A DNA stretch of 60,064 nucleotides from Acetobacteraceae bacterium (GTDB lineage: Bacteria; Pseudomonadota; Alphaproteobacteria; Acetobacterales; Acetobacteraceae), in the NCBI GenBank assembly GCA_009693865.1, contig SHWL01000010.1, positions 1 to 60,064 on the forward strand, given 5' to 3'. This document shows positions 16,068 through 24,329 of this stretch, in pieces. Below the pieces are notes generated by a model. It saw only the letters and a program-made list of their open reading frames with translations, did no database searches and had not been told where the DNA came from. Made by a program: the position numbers and the translations under genes. Numbering within the stretch: the stretch's first letter is position 1; every line of letters begins with the position of its first letter.

Positions 16068-17188
16068 AGCGCCCTGGGCGCGCCGGCACGGAAACACAGA
16101 CATCGCTCGCACGGGAGGTCGCGCACGATCTCAACAATCTGCTGACCGCCGTGATCGGTGCCGCCGACGCGATCCTGACGCGGCCGGACATCGATCCGGA
16201 GACCCGCGCGGACGTCGAGGCCATCCGGGAGGGCGCTTGCCGTGGCGGTGCGCTGGCCCAGAGCCTGCGCGGCCAGGAGACGGCGGCACCCGATCCGGTC
16301 TCCGTCAACGCCACGATCCGCGCCACCTCGCGCCTGATGGCCCACCAACTTGGCCGCCGCATCGCGCTGACGCTCGAACTGGGTGAACCGGACTGCTTTG
16401 TACGGACCGATCCGTCACGCCTGGACCGGGTTCTGCTGAACCTCGCGGCCAACGCGCGCCAGGCGATGCCGGATGGCGGAACGGTCGCCCTGCGAACCGG
16501 GACTCGTCTGGTTGAGGCGGCGGAGCGGCACGTGCCGGACACGATTCCGCCCGGCGATTACGCGGTCATATCGGTCGCCGATAACGGCGCGGGAATTCCC
16601 GCCGGCGATTTGCCGCGGATTTTCGAACGCGGTTTCACCACAAGAGGCGGCACCGGCCTGGGGTTACCGTCGGTCCTCGCCATGGTGCGGCAATCCAACG
16701 GCCATCTCGCTGTCGAAACGGCTGACGGACGCGGCACCAGCTTCGAGATCTACCTCCCCGCGGTGGCGGCTTCATCTTTGGCGGCCGGCCCTCCGGTCAA
16801 AACGCCAGGTGTCGCCGCGACTGGTGGCACGATCCTGGTGGTGGAGGACGACCCACTGATCCGCGGCATGGCCGAACGCGTTTTAACGCGCGCCGGGTGG
16901 TGCGTCGTGTCCGCGGACTCCGCCGAGGCGGCGCTGGCGCTTCTCGACGGGCCTGGTGGCGCGTGCGGTATCGTGTTTTCCGACCTGTCGCTGCCCGGCA
17001 TGGATGGCGTGGCGCTGGCCCGGCAGGTGGGCGCGCGCTGGCCGGGCTTACCGTTCATCCTGACCTCGGGGTACGAGATCGCGCCACCCGAGGCCGAAGG
17101 CGTGAGGTTTCTGTCGAAGCCGTATGGGCAGGAGGCGTTGCTGGCCGCGGTGGCGAGCGGCCTCAAACGTTCCGGTCAGGCGGGCTGA
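16064..17188 (+). CDS. Soluble hybrid histidine kinase (CckA C-terminus-like)
   Basis: A 374-residue protein consisting of a dimerisation/H-box, a kinase core and a receiver domain. H-box [13 protein letters not shown] places the phospho-His at residue 21. The N box ([14 protein letters not shown]), [20 protein letters not shown] and [15 protein letters not shown] are ATP-binding motifs, and the receiver has [10 protein letters not shown], the acceptor Asp in [11 protein letters not shown] and a Lys in LSKPYG. This matches the end of CckA, but the PAS and membrane parts of full CckA are absent. Starting at GTG 16064 inside the flhB stop suggests flagellar co-regulation. A second full-length CckA elsewhere would settle whether this is the only copy. 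Confidence 0.85.
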   Translation: MKRPGRAGTETQTSLAREVAHDLNNLLTAVIGAADAILTRPDIDPETRADVEAIREGACRGGALAQSLRGQETAAPDPVSVNATIRATSRLMAHQLGRRIALTLELGEPDCFVRTDPSRLDRVLLNLAANARQAMPDGGTVALRTGTRLVEAAERHVPDTIPPGDYAVISVADNGAGIPAGDLPRIFERGFTTRGGTGLGLPSVLAMVRQSNGHLAVETADGRGTSFEIYLPAVAASSLAAGPPVKTPGVAATGGTILVVEDDPLIRGMAERVLTRAGWCVVSADSAEAALALLDGPGGACGIVFSDLSLPGMDGVALARQVGARWPGLPFILTSGYEIAPPEAEGVRFLSKPYGQEALLAAVASGLKRSGQAG

Positions 17189-17658
17189 GCGCCAAACCCC
17201 GCACGTTTCAGCCGCACGATCGCCTGGTCCAGCGCCGACAGAAACGCCGACCGGTCGCGTGGAGCGAACGGTTTTGGGCCGCCGGTGATCTGCCCGGAGG
17301 AGCGGAGATCGTCCATCAGATTGCGCGTCGCCAGGGTCATCCCGATCGAGTCCTCGGTGAAGACCCGCCCCGTCGGCCCGATGACCTCGGCCCCGGCTTT
17401 AACGCCCCGCGCGGCGAGTGGGATATCCGCGGTCACCACGATGTCGCCTCGCGCCGCCCGTTCGACGATCCAGTCGTCGGCGGCGTCCGGTGTGCCGGGA
17501 ACGATCGCCCGCTCGATCCAGGGCGCCGCCGGAATCGCCATCACGCTGTTGGAGACAACAAAGACTTTCGTGCCATGGCGTTCCGCGACCCGATAAATCT
17601 CGGATTTCACCGGGCACGCGTCGGCGTCGACGAAGATACGAATGGGCGTACGATCCAT
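17176..17658 (-). CDS. YaiI/YqxD family protein (DUF188)
   Basis: A 160-residue member of the UPF0178 family, a PIN-like fold with N-terminal [18 protein letters not shown], central [20 protein letters not shown] and C-terminal [12 protein letters not shown]. The acidic residues of a nuclease-like site are conserved, but the biological role in this family is not established. It is convergent with the kinase gene and overlaps its 3' end by 13 bp. Full length for the family. Confidence 0.9.
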   Translation of the reverse strand: MDRTPIRIFVDADACPVKSEIYRVAERHGTKVFVVSNSVMAIPAAPWIERAIVPGTPDAADDWIVERAARGDIVVTADIPLAARGVKAGAEVIGPTGRVFTEDSIGMTLATRNLMDDLRSSGQITGGPKPFAPRDRSAFLSALDQAIVRLKRAGFGAQPA

Positions 17659-17794
17659 CGTCCGACCCTACCCCGGGGCACGTTCGGCCGCTATGTGGGG
17701 GAGGCTGTGCCGCCCGGAGCGAAAATGCGCTAGCATGGCCGCCCAGACGACATCCGGGCAAACCCGCCCCATCGGCAGAAGGCAGAACACGACC

Positions 17795-18589
17795 ATGAAC
17801 CTGACATCCGGACTGATCGGCGCGGAAACCACTGGCACCATCGGCTGGCTTATCTGGGACAATCCCACGAAGCTTAACGCTCTGTCCCCCGGGATGTACG
17901 AGGACGCGCAAACGGTCATCGACGCCTTTGCCGCCAACCCCGCGATCAAAGTGGTTGTCATGCGTGGGGCGGGACGGAAAGCATTCATTTCCGGCGCGGA
18001 TATCAAGAGTTTCGAAAAAACCCGGGCCAACCCTGAGGCGATGAAGCTCGCGGCTGTGGCGCCCGCGAAATTGCGGCGCACGTTGCTCGATCTGGATAAA
18101 CCTCTCATCGCCATGATCTACGGGTATTGCCTCGGTGGCGGCCTGGGCATGGCATTGAACGCGGATTTGCGGTTCGCGTCGTCGGACTCGCAGTTCGGCG
18201 TGCCGGCGGCGTCGCGCGGCGTCGCTTATGCGCCCGCTGGCCTGAAACAATTGGTCGATCTGGTGGGTCCGAGTTCCGCCAAGGACATCATGTTCTCCGC
18301 GCGCCGGTTGAAGTCCGATGAGGCGCTGCGGATCGGCTTGATCAATCGCGTGGTGGACGCGGAGGAACTGGAGGCCGAAACAATCGCCTACGCTGAAATC
18401 CTGGCCACGAACGCGCCGCTGTCCATTCGGGCATCGAAATATTTCATCAACCAGTTGGGATTGGAGCGCGCCGAACGCGACGACGCGCGCATGGATGCGA
18501 TGCAGCGGGAGGCGGAGAACAGCGAGGACTTCAAGGAAGCGACACGGTCCTTCGTGGAGAAGCGGAAGCCGGTGTTTCAGGGGCGGTAG
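17795..18589 (+). CDS. Enoyl-CoA hydratase/isomerase family protein
   Basis: A 264-residue crotonase-fold enzyme. The oxyanion-hole segment FISGADIKSFE and the central IYGYCLGGGLGMALNADLRF are clear, with the family C-terminal helices (KYFINQL). The usual catalytic Glu pair of true hydratases is not obvious: the segment after GVPA reads ASRGVAYAPAG, so it may be an isomerase, hydrolase or other crotonase. ATG 17795 is chosen at the similarity start. It stands alone on the plus strand, divergent from yaiI. Confidence 0.87.
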   Translation: MNLTSGLIGAETTGTIGWLIWDNPTKLNALSPGMYEDAQTVIDAFAANPAIKVVVMRGAGRKAFISGADIKSFEKTRANPEAMKLAAVAPAKLRRTLLDLDKPLIAMIYGYCLGGGLGMALNADLRFASSDSQFGVPAASRGVAYAPAGLKQLVDLVGPSSAKDIMFSARRLKSDEALRIGLINRVVDAEELEAETIAYAEILATNAPLSIRASKYFINQLGLERAERDDARMDAMQREAENSEDFKEATRSFVEKRKPVFQGR

Positions 18590-18648
18590 GGCGTCGCCTG
18601 GATTCGAAATCCAGTGCGTGGCGTCACGATTTTTGCTATGAGTGTGTC

Positions 18649-18948
18649 ATGCTTGACCTTGAACGCATCGCTGAAGTCGCCCAGGAGATTGCGCGCGCCA
18701 CGTTTGGCGCGAAATGGGTGGAGGATGTCCGTGTCGAACCGACCTCCACCTGGACCGGGGAAGATGCGTTACAGGTGATGGTGGTGTTACATCCTTCGGG
18801 CGCCCGATTGCTCAGCAAAGCCGGCAAAGCGTCGGGGATGCTGGGTAAACTGGGCGACAAGCTGGACAGGATGGGTGAGCCGCGCTTCGCGTTCGTGAGT
18901 TACGCCACTCAGGAAGAATTGGACGCCAGTGACGATCCTGAATGTTGA
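18649..18948 (+). CDS. Small alpha/beta protein paired with HEPN gene (putative antitoxin-like)
   Basis: A 99-residue protein of unknown function. The pattern is an N-terminal helix, then VRVEPTSTWTGEDALQVMVV, a helical middle and a C-terminal FAFVSYATQEEL. It overlaps the HEPN-like gene downstream by 20 bp, a tight coupling usual for toxin-antitoxin or MNT/HEPN-type pairs. No nucleotidyltransferase motif (GSxxxG) is visible, so it is not a standard MNT partner. A role as partner of the HEPN protein is inferred from context only. A 7-bp inverted repeat at 18598-18614 precedes it. Confidence 0.6.
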   Translation: MLDLERIAEVAQEIARATFGAKWVEDVRVEPTSTWTGEDALQVMVVLHPSGARLLSKAGKASGMLGKLGDKLDRMGEPRFAFVSYATQEELDASDDPEC

Positions 18949-19438
18949 GCATCTTTTGGATCAATCCGCGGTTTTGATGAATCGGCCGCGCGGCGGCCCG
19001 CATCGCCAGGCCGATCTCCGGCGAGCGATTTCCACTGCATACTATGCTGTGTTTCATACGGTTCTGACCGCCATGGCGGACCGGGTGGTAGGGCGTGGCA
19101 GACGGGCAACGCCCCATTATGCGTTGGCGTATCGTGGTCTCGATCATCGGACACTGAGCGGATTTTGCACGCTGGCGGCCCGCGCATCCTTGCCATCCAA
19201 GTACAGCGGTTTGTCACCGGATGGCGGGTTCAACAATGACGTCAGAAGGTTCGCTCGCTCCGTCTTTGAGTTGCAGCAGGAACGCCATCGCGCCGATTAC
19301 GACCCAGCCTGGCGAATTAAACCGTCCGAGGCGACTGCATTGATTCGACTCGCGCGCGACTCGATTGGACTCTGGACTGGCGCCCCTGGCGATCAACGGG
19401 AGGCCTTCCTGATGTTGCTGTTGTTCCCGCCGCGCTGA
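18929..19438 (+). CDS. HEPN-domain-like protein
   Basis: A 169-residue helical protein. DLRRAISTAYYAVFHTVL near residues 29-46 and ERHRADYDPAW near 119-129 are typical of HEPN proteins, which include RNases and toxins of abortive and persister systems. A canonical Rx4-6H catalytic motif is not evident, so activity cannot be assumed. The start is GTG 18929 inside the upstream gene. The two genes together look like a small two-component module next to other toxin-antitoxin debris. Confidence 0.65.
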   Translation: MTILNVEHLLDQSAVLMNRPRGGPHRQADLRRAISTAYYAVFHTVLTAMADRVVGRGRRATPHYALAYRGLDHRTLSGFCTLAARASLPSKYSGLSPDGGFNNDVRRFARSVFELQQERHRADYDPAWRIKPSEATALIRLARDSIGLWTGAPGDQREAFLMLLLFPPR

Positions 19439-19557
19439 CCGCGGATGTGCCCGGTTCAAAGCTGATGAGACGCGGCAGCTGGTGGAGAGAAGCATATGCG
19501 ATGGACGCCGACGCCGCTGATGTGTGTGTTTCTATCAAACTATACACATAGATTGCC

Positions 19558-19782
19558 ATGCGTACGAACATTGACATCGATAACGACCTGCTGACCGAGG
19601 CGATGGAGGCCACGGGTTTGCCAACCAAGAAGGCGACGGTGGAGGAGGCACTTCGCCGCCTTGTTCGCCGTCATGCATGGCTGGCTGCCCTTGCCGATAT
19701 GCCCGGCCTTGGCTGGGACGGGGATCTGGCTGGGATGCGGACTGGGCGGGATCCAATCCGAATTTATGATCGTCATCGATAG
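19558..19782 (+). CDS. VapB-family antitoxin (orphan)
   Basis: A 74-residue protein with an N-terminal ribbon-helix-helix-type segment (MRTNIDIDNDLLTEAME) and ATVEEALRRLVRRHA, followed by a toxin-binding tail with GLGWDGDLAGMR, the usual ending of this VapB type. A TGTGT/ACACA inverted repeat at about 19521-19546 upstream could be its operator. The vapC start lies inside its 3' end, but the toxin stops after eight codons, so the antitoxin now appears to be without a partner. Confidence 0.8.
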   Translation: MRTNIDIDNDLLTEAMEATGLPTKKATVEEALRRLVRRHAWLAALADMPGLGWDGDLAGMRTGRDPIRIYDRHR

Positions 19783-19792
19783 CTCGGTGTGA
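19766..19792 (+). pseudogene. VapC toxin, N-terminal stub
   Basis: ATG 19766 starts MIVIDSSV followed by TGA, exactly how VapC PIN toxins begin (first catalytic Asp at residue 5), overlapping vapB as usual. After eight codons the sequence turns into an unrelated recombinase tail, so about 120 codons are gone. Confidence 0.75.
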
Positions 19793-19797
19793 AATCC

Positions 19798-19941
19798 GGG
19801 CGAAAAGAGAATCTGACCCCTAACCGGCTGGCGCGTGCCCGACAGCCGATCGACCAAGGCAAGAGGGTGATCGAGTCCGCGGAGATCATCGGCATTGACC
19901 GAACGACGCGTTACGCCGCCTTGCAGCGGGAGGCGGCTTGA
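19798..19941 (+). pseudogene. Serine recombinase (resolvase/invertase) C-terminal remnant
   Basis: The reading frame gives GRKENLTPNRLARARQPID, then GKRVIESAEIIGIDRTTRYA and ALQREAA with a stop. This is the terminal helix-turn-helix of resolvases and invertases that binds the recombination site. The catalytic N-terminal domain is missing. It abuts the VapC stub, which suggests an insertion followed by deletion of a mobile element. Confidence 0.7.
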
Positions 19942-19948
19942 GGTGAAC

Positions 19949-20608
19949 ATGGAGCAAATCGAGCGAAAGATTGACTACACACGATTGCGCGAATTGTCCG
20001 ATGAATTCACGCAGCTCTGGAGGCGATTACAGTCGTTTTATCTCGACGCGGTGGCGGGGTTTACGCTTGTTCGCGGCTCTGTTGAGACAGAACAAGCACA
20101 AGCGCGAAGTTTTATCCGCGGAAGTGAACTGGATTCGGAAGCGTTTCAAGACACGCGGACGTTTACATACGACCGAATATTTTCCGAGGAATTTTGCACG
20201 CCGGGAATTCACCACGCTACCCAGGGTGAGGTAAAGACAAGGAATAATCCGGGCGGGGAGAACTTTGTAACCCTCGGGCAGCTCTGCCTCACCTCGTTCT
20301 ATGACTTCTGGAATGATTATTTGCGACGCGAATATGTGATTGCCAAGGGCCATCTTGACCGCAACGAAAAGAACGATGAGCTTGTGAAAACTCGCCTTCG
20401 CGAACATGCAAGTCACGACATTTGTGGTGACCTATACCATCTCCGAACTTCCATTGTGCACAATCAAGGTATTGCGACCTCCGCCGTGGAAAGGAACGAG
20501 CTTATCAAATGGTTTAAACCCGGCGATCCGATATTAGTCACATCAGATCATATGCGCGCGATCTTTCTGGGTCTTTTAACTTATCGGAATGAGCTGTTTC
20601 GGGAGTAA
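19949..20608 (+). CDS. HEPN-like protein with Rx4H motif
   Basis: A 219-residue, mostly helical protein of unknown function. Residues 157-175 read DICGDLYHLRTSIVHNQG, giving Arg166 and His171 in the Rx4H arrangement of HEPN ribonucleases, within the usual helix after an Asp/Cys turn. A preceding long helix (WNDYLRREYV) fits the fold. Base composition is visibly more AT-rich than the neighbours, a sign of transfer. ATG 19949 follows the recombinase remnant by 7 bp; an in-frame GTG two codons earlier is possible. It may be a toxin or defence effector; no antitoxin partner is adjacent. Confidence 0.6.
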   Translation: MEQIERKIDYTRLRELSDEFTQLWRRLQSFYLDAVAGFTLVRGSVETEQAQARSFIRGSELDSEAFQDTRTFTYDRIFSEEFCTPGIHHATQGEVKTRNNPGGENFVTLGQLCLTSFYDFWNDYLRREYVIAKGHLDRNEKNDELVKTRLREHASHDICGDLYHLRTSIVHNQGIATSAVERNELIKWFKPGDPILVTSDHMRAIFLGLLTYRNELFRE

Positions 20609-21024
20609 TTCCCTCCGCGACATATTTTTTTGTAGGGTGAGTTCTTGCGTGCCTGACGTCCCCGATCTCGCCATGCTACGATCGACTTACCGTAATTGGC
20701 CTCGCATCTTTTTAATAAGGACTATGTTCCGACGTTTTCAACGCGCGCCCTTCGCCCACCTCGTTCCACGCGGCCGAGCCGAAAAAATACAGATGCTCTA
20801 CACTGGGCTGTTGCAGCGGTGCGATCCATGTCCCGATCTGCCATCGATCAGGCGGGTTGGAGAGCCAAGACGATCGAGCCGTCCCCTATAGCGGGAAAGA
20901 CCTCTGTCCCATTACCACGCCTATGAAGGCCAAACAGGATTTCGGATAAAATTCCCCTTGGCGCGGCCACGACCCGAGACTATTTACACATTCATCTCGT
21001 GACCCAGTTTGAAAGGCGCTCGCC
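20609..21024. other. Gap of 416 bp without recognised gene
   Basis: No ORF with credible composition, RNA gene or strong repeat was found. It is AT-richer on the left, continuing the composition of the preceding gene, and may be the right flank of the acquired segment. Confidence 0.5.
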
Positions 21025-21684
21025 ATGATCCTCGCCTCAACCCAGGAATCGACGTTGTGCCCCATCATGATCGGCGTGTGCCTGGACGGCCTCACGCACG
21101 CATTGGCCGACCGCCCCGGCATCCCCGAAGCCCATCGCGCCGCCCATGCCGGTGCCACGCGAAGCCTGATTCTGGCCTTCAAACCCCAGGACGCGCTGCA
21201 ATTGATGGCGGCGAGCCAGGGAGTGCTGTTCGCCGCATTGGCCGCCGATGGCCTGCGTGACCTGGTGTCCGCGACATCCGAGCCACTCAAACCACGTGCC
21301 CGGTCGAGCATCATCGCGATGGGCAGGCTCGTGTCCAAACACATGGACACGTTGATTAAGCTCCAGGGTGGGCCGAAGTATTCCATGACCACGACGGAAG
21401 ACGTTCCCATCTCGCCGGCCGAATCCGAACCGTCAATCGAGCTACAGTCGGACATCGAAGTAACTGAAATCGAACCCGCCGCGGACCCAACGGCGCCATT
21501 GGTTCAATCTGACCCCGCATCAACCGCTCGCGACCCCGCGGAAGCTCGCCCCCATCCCGGGCGCGAGAAAATGCTGGCCGCGCGCTCGTCACATCCGTCC
21601 CGCCGCACGAAACGGCTGCTTGTGCGTAAGTTGGCGAATGTGCTCCGCCAGGCCATGCCGTCCGGCGGCCGCGCCCTGGGTTGA
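21025..21684 (+). CDS. Hypothetical protein with basic C-terminal tail
   Basis: A 219-residue protein that I do not recognise. Residues 1-115 look helical and folded, with small-residue helices such as MAASQGVLFAALAADGL. Residues 120-190 are acidic and Pro/Ser-rich, probably disordered. The last 30 residues are strongly basic (RRTKRLLVRKLANVLRQ). No signal peptide or membrane helix is seen. Codon use resembles the genome. The neighbours, an HEPN-like gene and a hydrolase, give no functional hint. Confidence 0.6.
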   Translation: MILASTQESTLCPIMIGVCLDGLTHALADRPGIPEAHRAAHAGATRSLILAFKPQDALQLMAASQGVLFAALAADGLRDLVSATSEPLKPRARSSIIAMGRLVSKHMDTLIKLQGGPKYSMTTTEDVPISPAESEPSIELQSDIEVTEIEPAADPTAPLVQSDPASTARDPAEARPHPGREKMLAARSSHPSRRTKRLLVRKLANVLRQAMPSGGRALG

Positions 21685-21868
21685 TCCGCGACGCCGCGTC
21701 ATCTGGCGCGGAATACCGGCCGGCGATTACGCATGCAGAATGACATGGTTCGGCGGTACCGTCTCGATCGACCGTAACGAAACCCGCGCCCTAAACAACC
21801 GCTCCCACCCAGTCTATGCTCTCCCCACAAGGCGGCACCCGGCCGCCGCGAACGGAGAGAAACCAACC

Positions 21869-22558
21869 ATGGCAAACGTCGTCCTCCTCCACGGCGCCTA
21901 TCAAGGCGGCTGGATCTGGCAGAACGTCACCCCGCATCTGCGCGCCGCGGGCCACAACGTCTTCGCCCCCTCCCTCGACGGCTGCGGCGAGCGCCGCCAC
22001 GCGTTACGCCTCGGTATCGACACTGAATCTCAGGCGGCCGAGGTGGCGGAAATGCTGTTCTTCGAGGACCTGAAAGACATCGTCCTGGTCGGCACGAGTT
22101 GCGGCGGCATGGTCGGCTGCCGGGTGGCCGAGATCGCCCGCGACCGCATCGGCCGCGTTGTCCTCGCCGACGCGCTGGCGCTGTTCAACGGCGAGTCCGT
22201 GGGCGACCACGTCAAACGCCCGACCGCGGTCGGCGACGCCCTGTCCACCGGCCCATCGCGTGAAGATGCCGCCAACCGCATGTTCATCTCCCTCCCTGAA
22301 CCCATCAAATCCTGGGCTTTGGACCGCTACACCCCGCATCCCATCGCCGCGATGCAGGCGCCGGTGAAGCTGGCCAGTTTTTGGCAACAAAGTTGGAAAG
22401 CCTCGGTCATCTGGTGCAAGCAAAGCGTCAACCCGCCCGTTTCGCACCAAAGACGCGCCCAGGAAACGCTGAAGGCGAGTTGGCATGAGCTGGATACGGG
22501 GCATTATCCGATGCTGACCGAACCGGAGAAGCTCGCGAAGCTCATCATGGCGGGGTAA
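21869..22558 (+). CDS. Alpha/beta hydrolase (esterase/hydroxynitrile-lyase-like)
   Basis: A 229-residue single-domain alpha/beta hydrolase. VVLLHGAYQGGWIW supplies the oxyanion HG, the nucleophile is Ser77 in GTSCGG, and the C-terminal His is in ELDTGHYPMLTEPEKL. The motif set resembles the methyl-esterase/hydroxynitrile-lyase branch. ATG 21869 is chosen where similarity starts. It leads four plus-strand genes (hydrolase, NIPSNAP, extradiol dioxygenase, luciferase-like monooxygenase) and could hydrolyse a ring-cleavage product or an ester substrate. Confidence 0.85.
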   Translation: MANVVLLHGAYQGGWIWQNVTPHLRAAGHNVFAPSLDGCGERRHALRLGIDTESQAAEVAEMLFFEDLKDIVLVGTSCGGMVGCRVAEIARDRIGRVVLADALALFNGESVGDHVKRPTAVGDALSTGPSREDAANRMFISLPEPIKSWALDRYTPHPIAAMQAPVKLASFWQQSWKASVIWCKQSVNPPVSHQRRAQETLKASWHELDTGHYPMLTEPEKLAKLIMAG

Positions 22559-22635
22559 TCCCCGCGCTTTGCCAGGGTTTCACGGCGGCGCGACCTGCTC
22601 TAAGGTTGCGCCGCGAAAGCACAGGAGGACATCCC

Positions 22636-23253
22636 ATGATCGTCGAAATGCGGACTTACACATTGCACCCCGGCACCCTCGCCGAGGCGGAAAAGCGCTT
22701 CGGGGAGTCTCTGCCGGCGCGTGAAAAGCACTCCAAAATCGCAGCGTTCTGGCACTCCGAGGTCGGGCCGCTGAACCAGATCATCCATGTCTGGGCTTAC
22801 GACAGCTTCGAACACCGGGCTTCTGTCCGGGCAGCCGCCACCAAGGACCCCGGCTGGCCGCCGAATATCCGCGAGTTCGTCGCGCATCAGCAAAGCGAGG
22901 TGTTTACCCCCGCGCCGTTCAGCCCGCCGCTGGAACCGCGCCAGATTGGCCCGCTGTTCGAAATCCGCCAGTACACTCTGACCGCGGGTTCAATCCCTGG
23001 CCTGATCGAGCGTTGGTCGGAGAAGATCGAGGGACGGCAGAAGTTCTCGCCGCTCGTCGCCGGGATGTACACGGAGTTCGGTTCGCTGAACAAATGGGTG
23101 CATATCTGGGCTTATAAGGATCTCAATGAGCGGGCCAGCGTCCGCGCCGCGGCGACCGCCGGAGGCAACTGGCCGGCCCGCAATCCGCCGGGCGTGTTGG
23201 TGAAGCAGGAAAACAGCCTCGTGATGCCGGCTTCGTTCTCGCCTATTCGCTGA
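22636..23253 (+). CDS. NIPSNAP family protein, two domains
   Basis: A 205-residue protein made of two dimeric-alpha/beta-barrel NIPSNAP repeats. MIVEMRTYTLHPG with LNQIIHVWAYDSFEHRASVR forms the first, and FEIRQYTLTAGSIP with LNKWVHIWAYKDLNERASVR the second. Such proteins often accompany catabolic oxygenases, but their exact role is unclear. An AGGAGG lies a few bases before ATG 22636. It sits between the hydrolase and the dioxygenase, with a perfect palindrome just downstream. Confidence 0.9.
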   Translation: MIVEMRTYTLHPGTLAEAEKRFGESLPAREKHSKIAAFWHSEVGPLNQIIHVWAYDSFEHRASVRAAATKDPGWPPNIREFVAHQQSEVFTPAPFSPPLEPRQIGPLFEIRQYTLTAGSIPGLIERWSEKIEGRQKFSPLVAGMYTEFGSLNKWVHIWAYKDLNERASVRAAATAGGNWPARNPPGVLVKQENSLVMPASFSPIR

Positions 23254-23262
23254 TACCAGGAC

Positions 23263-23298
23263 GCGAGCCGCGCCGCCGTATACGGCGGCGCGGCTCGC
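23263..23298. repeat. Perfect 36-bp GC-rich palindrome
   Basis: GCGAGCCGCGCCGCCG and its exact reverse complement flank a central TATA. It lies between the NIPSNAP and dioxygenase genes, 9 bp after the stop and 25 bp before the next ATG. No T-tract follows, so a simple intrinsic terminator is unlikely; processing, stability or operator roles are options. Confidence 0.85.
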
Positions 23299-23323
23299 AT
23301 GGCGACACTTAAGGAAGACGCCG

Positions 23324-24313
23324 ATGGCAAGTTTGGTGGCTGGGTTTGGCTCCTCGCATAGCCCGATGCTGGCGGCTCAGGCCGAGGATTGGATCGGCGG
23401 CGCGTTCTTGAATCGGGATCGCGCGCGCCAGTTTGTCGACTTCGACGGGGTCGCGTGCCGTTACGACGATCTGCTGGAGCGCGCGCCGGAGGATGCCGCG
23501 GCGCGGATCGCACCCGATTTGCTGCGGCGGCGCCATGCCGAAATCACCGCGTCGATCGCCCGGCTGCGCGGCGACATCGCCGCCGCGGAATTGGATGCCC
23601 TGATCGTCATTGGCGACGACCAGGAAGAAATGTTCGACCATGCCAACATGCCCGCGATCGGGGTGTATTATGGGGAGACGATCGGGAACGCGAAGGCGGG
23701 TCCGGCGGAAGCCCCGCTGGATCGGGCGCGCATGCGGTTTCAGGAAGGCGGAGCGGACAAGGATTACCCATGCCACGGACCCCTCGCGCGGCATCTGATC
23801 GACTCGCTCCAACATGACGAGTTCGATCTGTCCGCGATGGCCCGTACCGGCCCCGGTAAATTCGAGGGACATGCCATTTCGTTCGTGCATCGGTTCCTGA
23901 TGGGCGCCAGGCCGGTGCCGGTCGTCCCGGTTTTCCTTAACGCCTATTATCCGCCGAACCAGCCAGGCCCAGGCCGCTGCTTCGCGTTGGGTGAGGCGTT
24001 GACACGGGCGATTCATTCGTTCGAGGGGGACGGGCGGATCGGTGTGCTGGCGTCCGGCGGGTTAAGTCATTTCGTGGTCGATGAAGACTTCGACCATGCC
24101 GTCATCGATGCGCTGAAACGCCACGACGCGAACTTCTTCCGCACCGCTCCGTTGTACAAATTGCAGTCTGGCAGTTCGGAAATCCGCAATTGGATATGCC
24201 TCGCGGGCGCCGTCGGCGGGCTCGATCTCGATTGGGTATCGTACACACCGGGCTACCGGACACCGGCCCTGACCGGCACCGGACTGTGTTTCGCCAGTTT
24301 CCGGGCCATGTAA
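23324..24313 (+). CDS. Extradiol ring-cleavage dioxygenase, LigB/protocatechuate 4,5-dioxygenase type
   Basis: A 329-residue class III (LigB) dioxygenase subunit that opens catechol-type rings with Fe(II). The metal His in GSSHSPML (His12) is followed by a second conserved region ending in ASGGLSHFVVDEDFD, which supplies another active-site His. HGPLARHLIDSL fits the family. No separate LigA-type small subunit is adjacent, although some members work alone. Its neighbours suggest a meta-cleavage route with the luciferase-like oxygenase 17 bp downstream. The substrate is unknown. Confidence 0.85.
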   Translation: MASLVAGFGSSHSPMLAAQAEDWIGGAFLNRDRARQFVDFDGVACRYDDLLERAPEDAAARIAPDLLRRRHAEITASIARLRGDIAAAELDALIVIGDDQEEMFDHANMPAIGVYYGETIGNAKAGPAEAPLDRARMRFQEGGADKDYPCHGPLARHLIDSLQHDEFDLSAMARTGPGKFEGHAISFVHRFLMGARPVPVVPVFLNAYYPPNQPGPGRCFALGEALTRAIHSFEGDGRIGVLASGGLSHFVVDEDFDHAVIDALKRHDANFFRTAPLYKLQSGSSEIRNWICLAGAVGGLDLDWVSYTPGYRTPALTGTGLCFASFRAM

Positions 24314-24329
24314 CCTTGGGAGAGTCACC

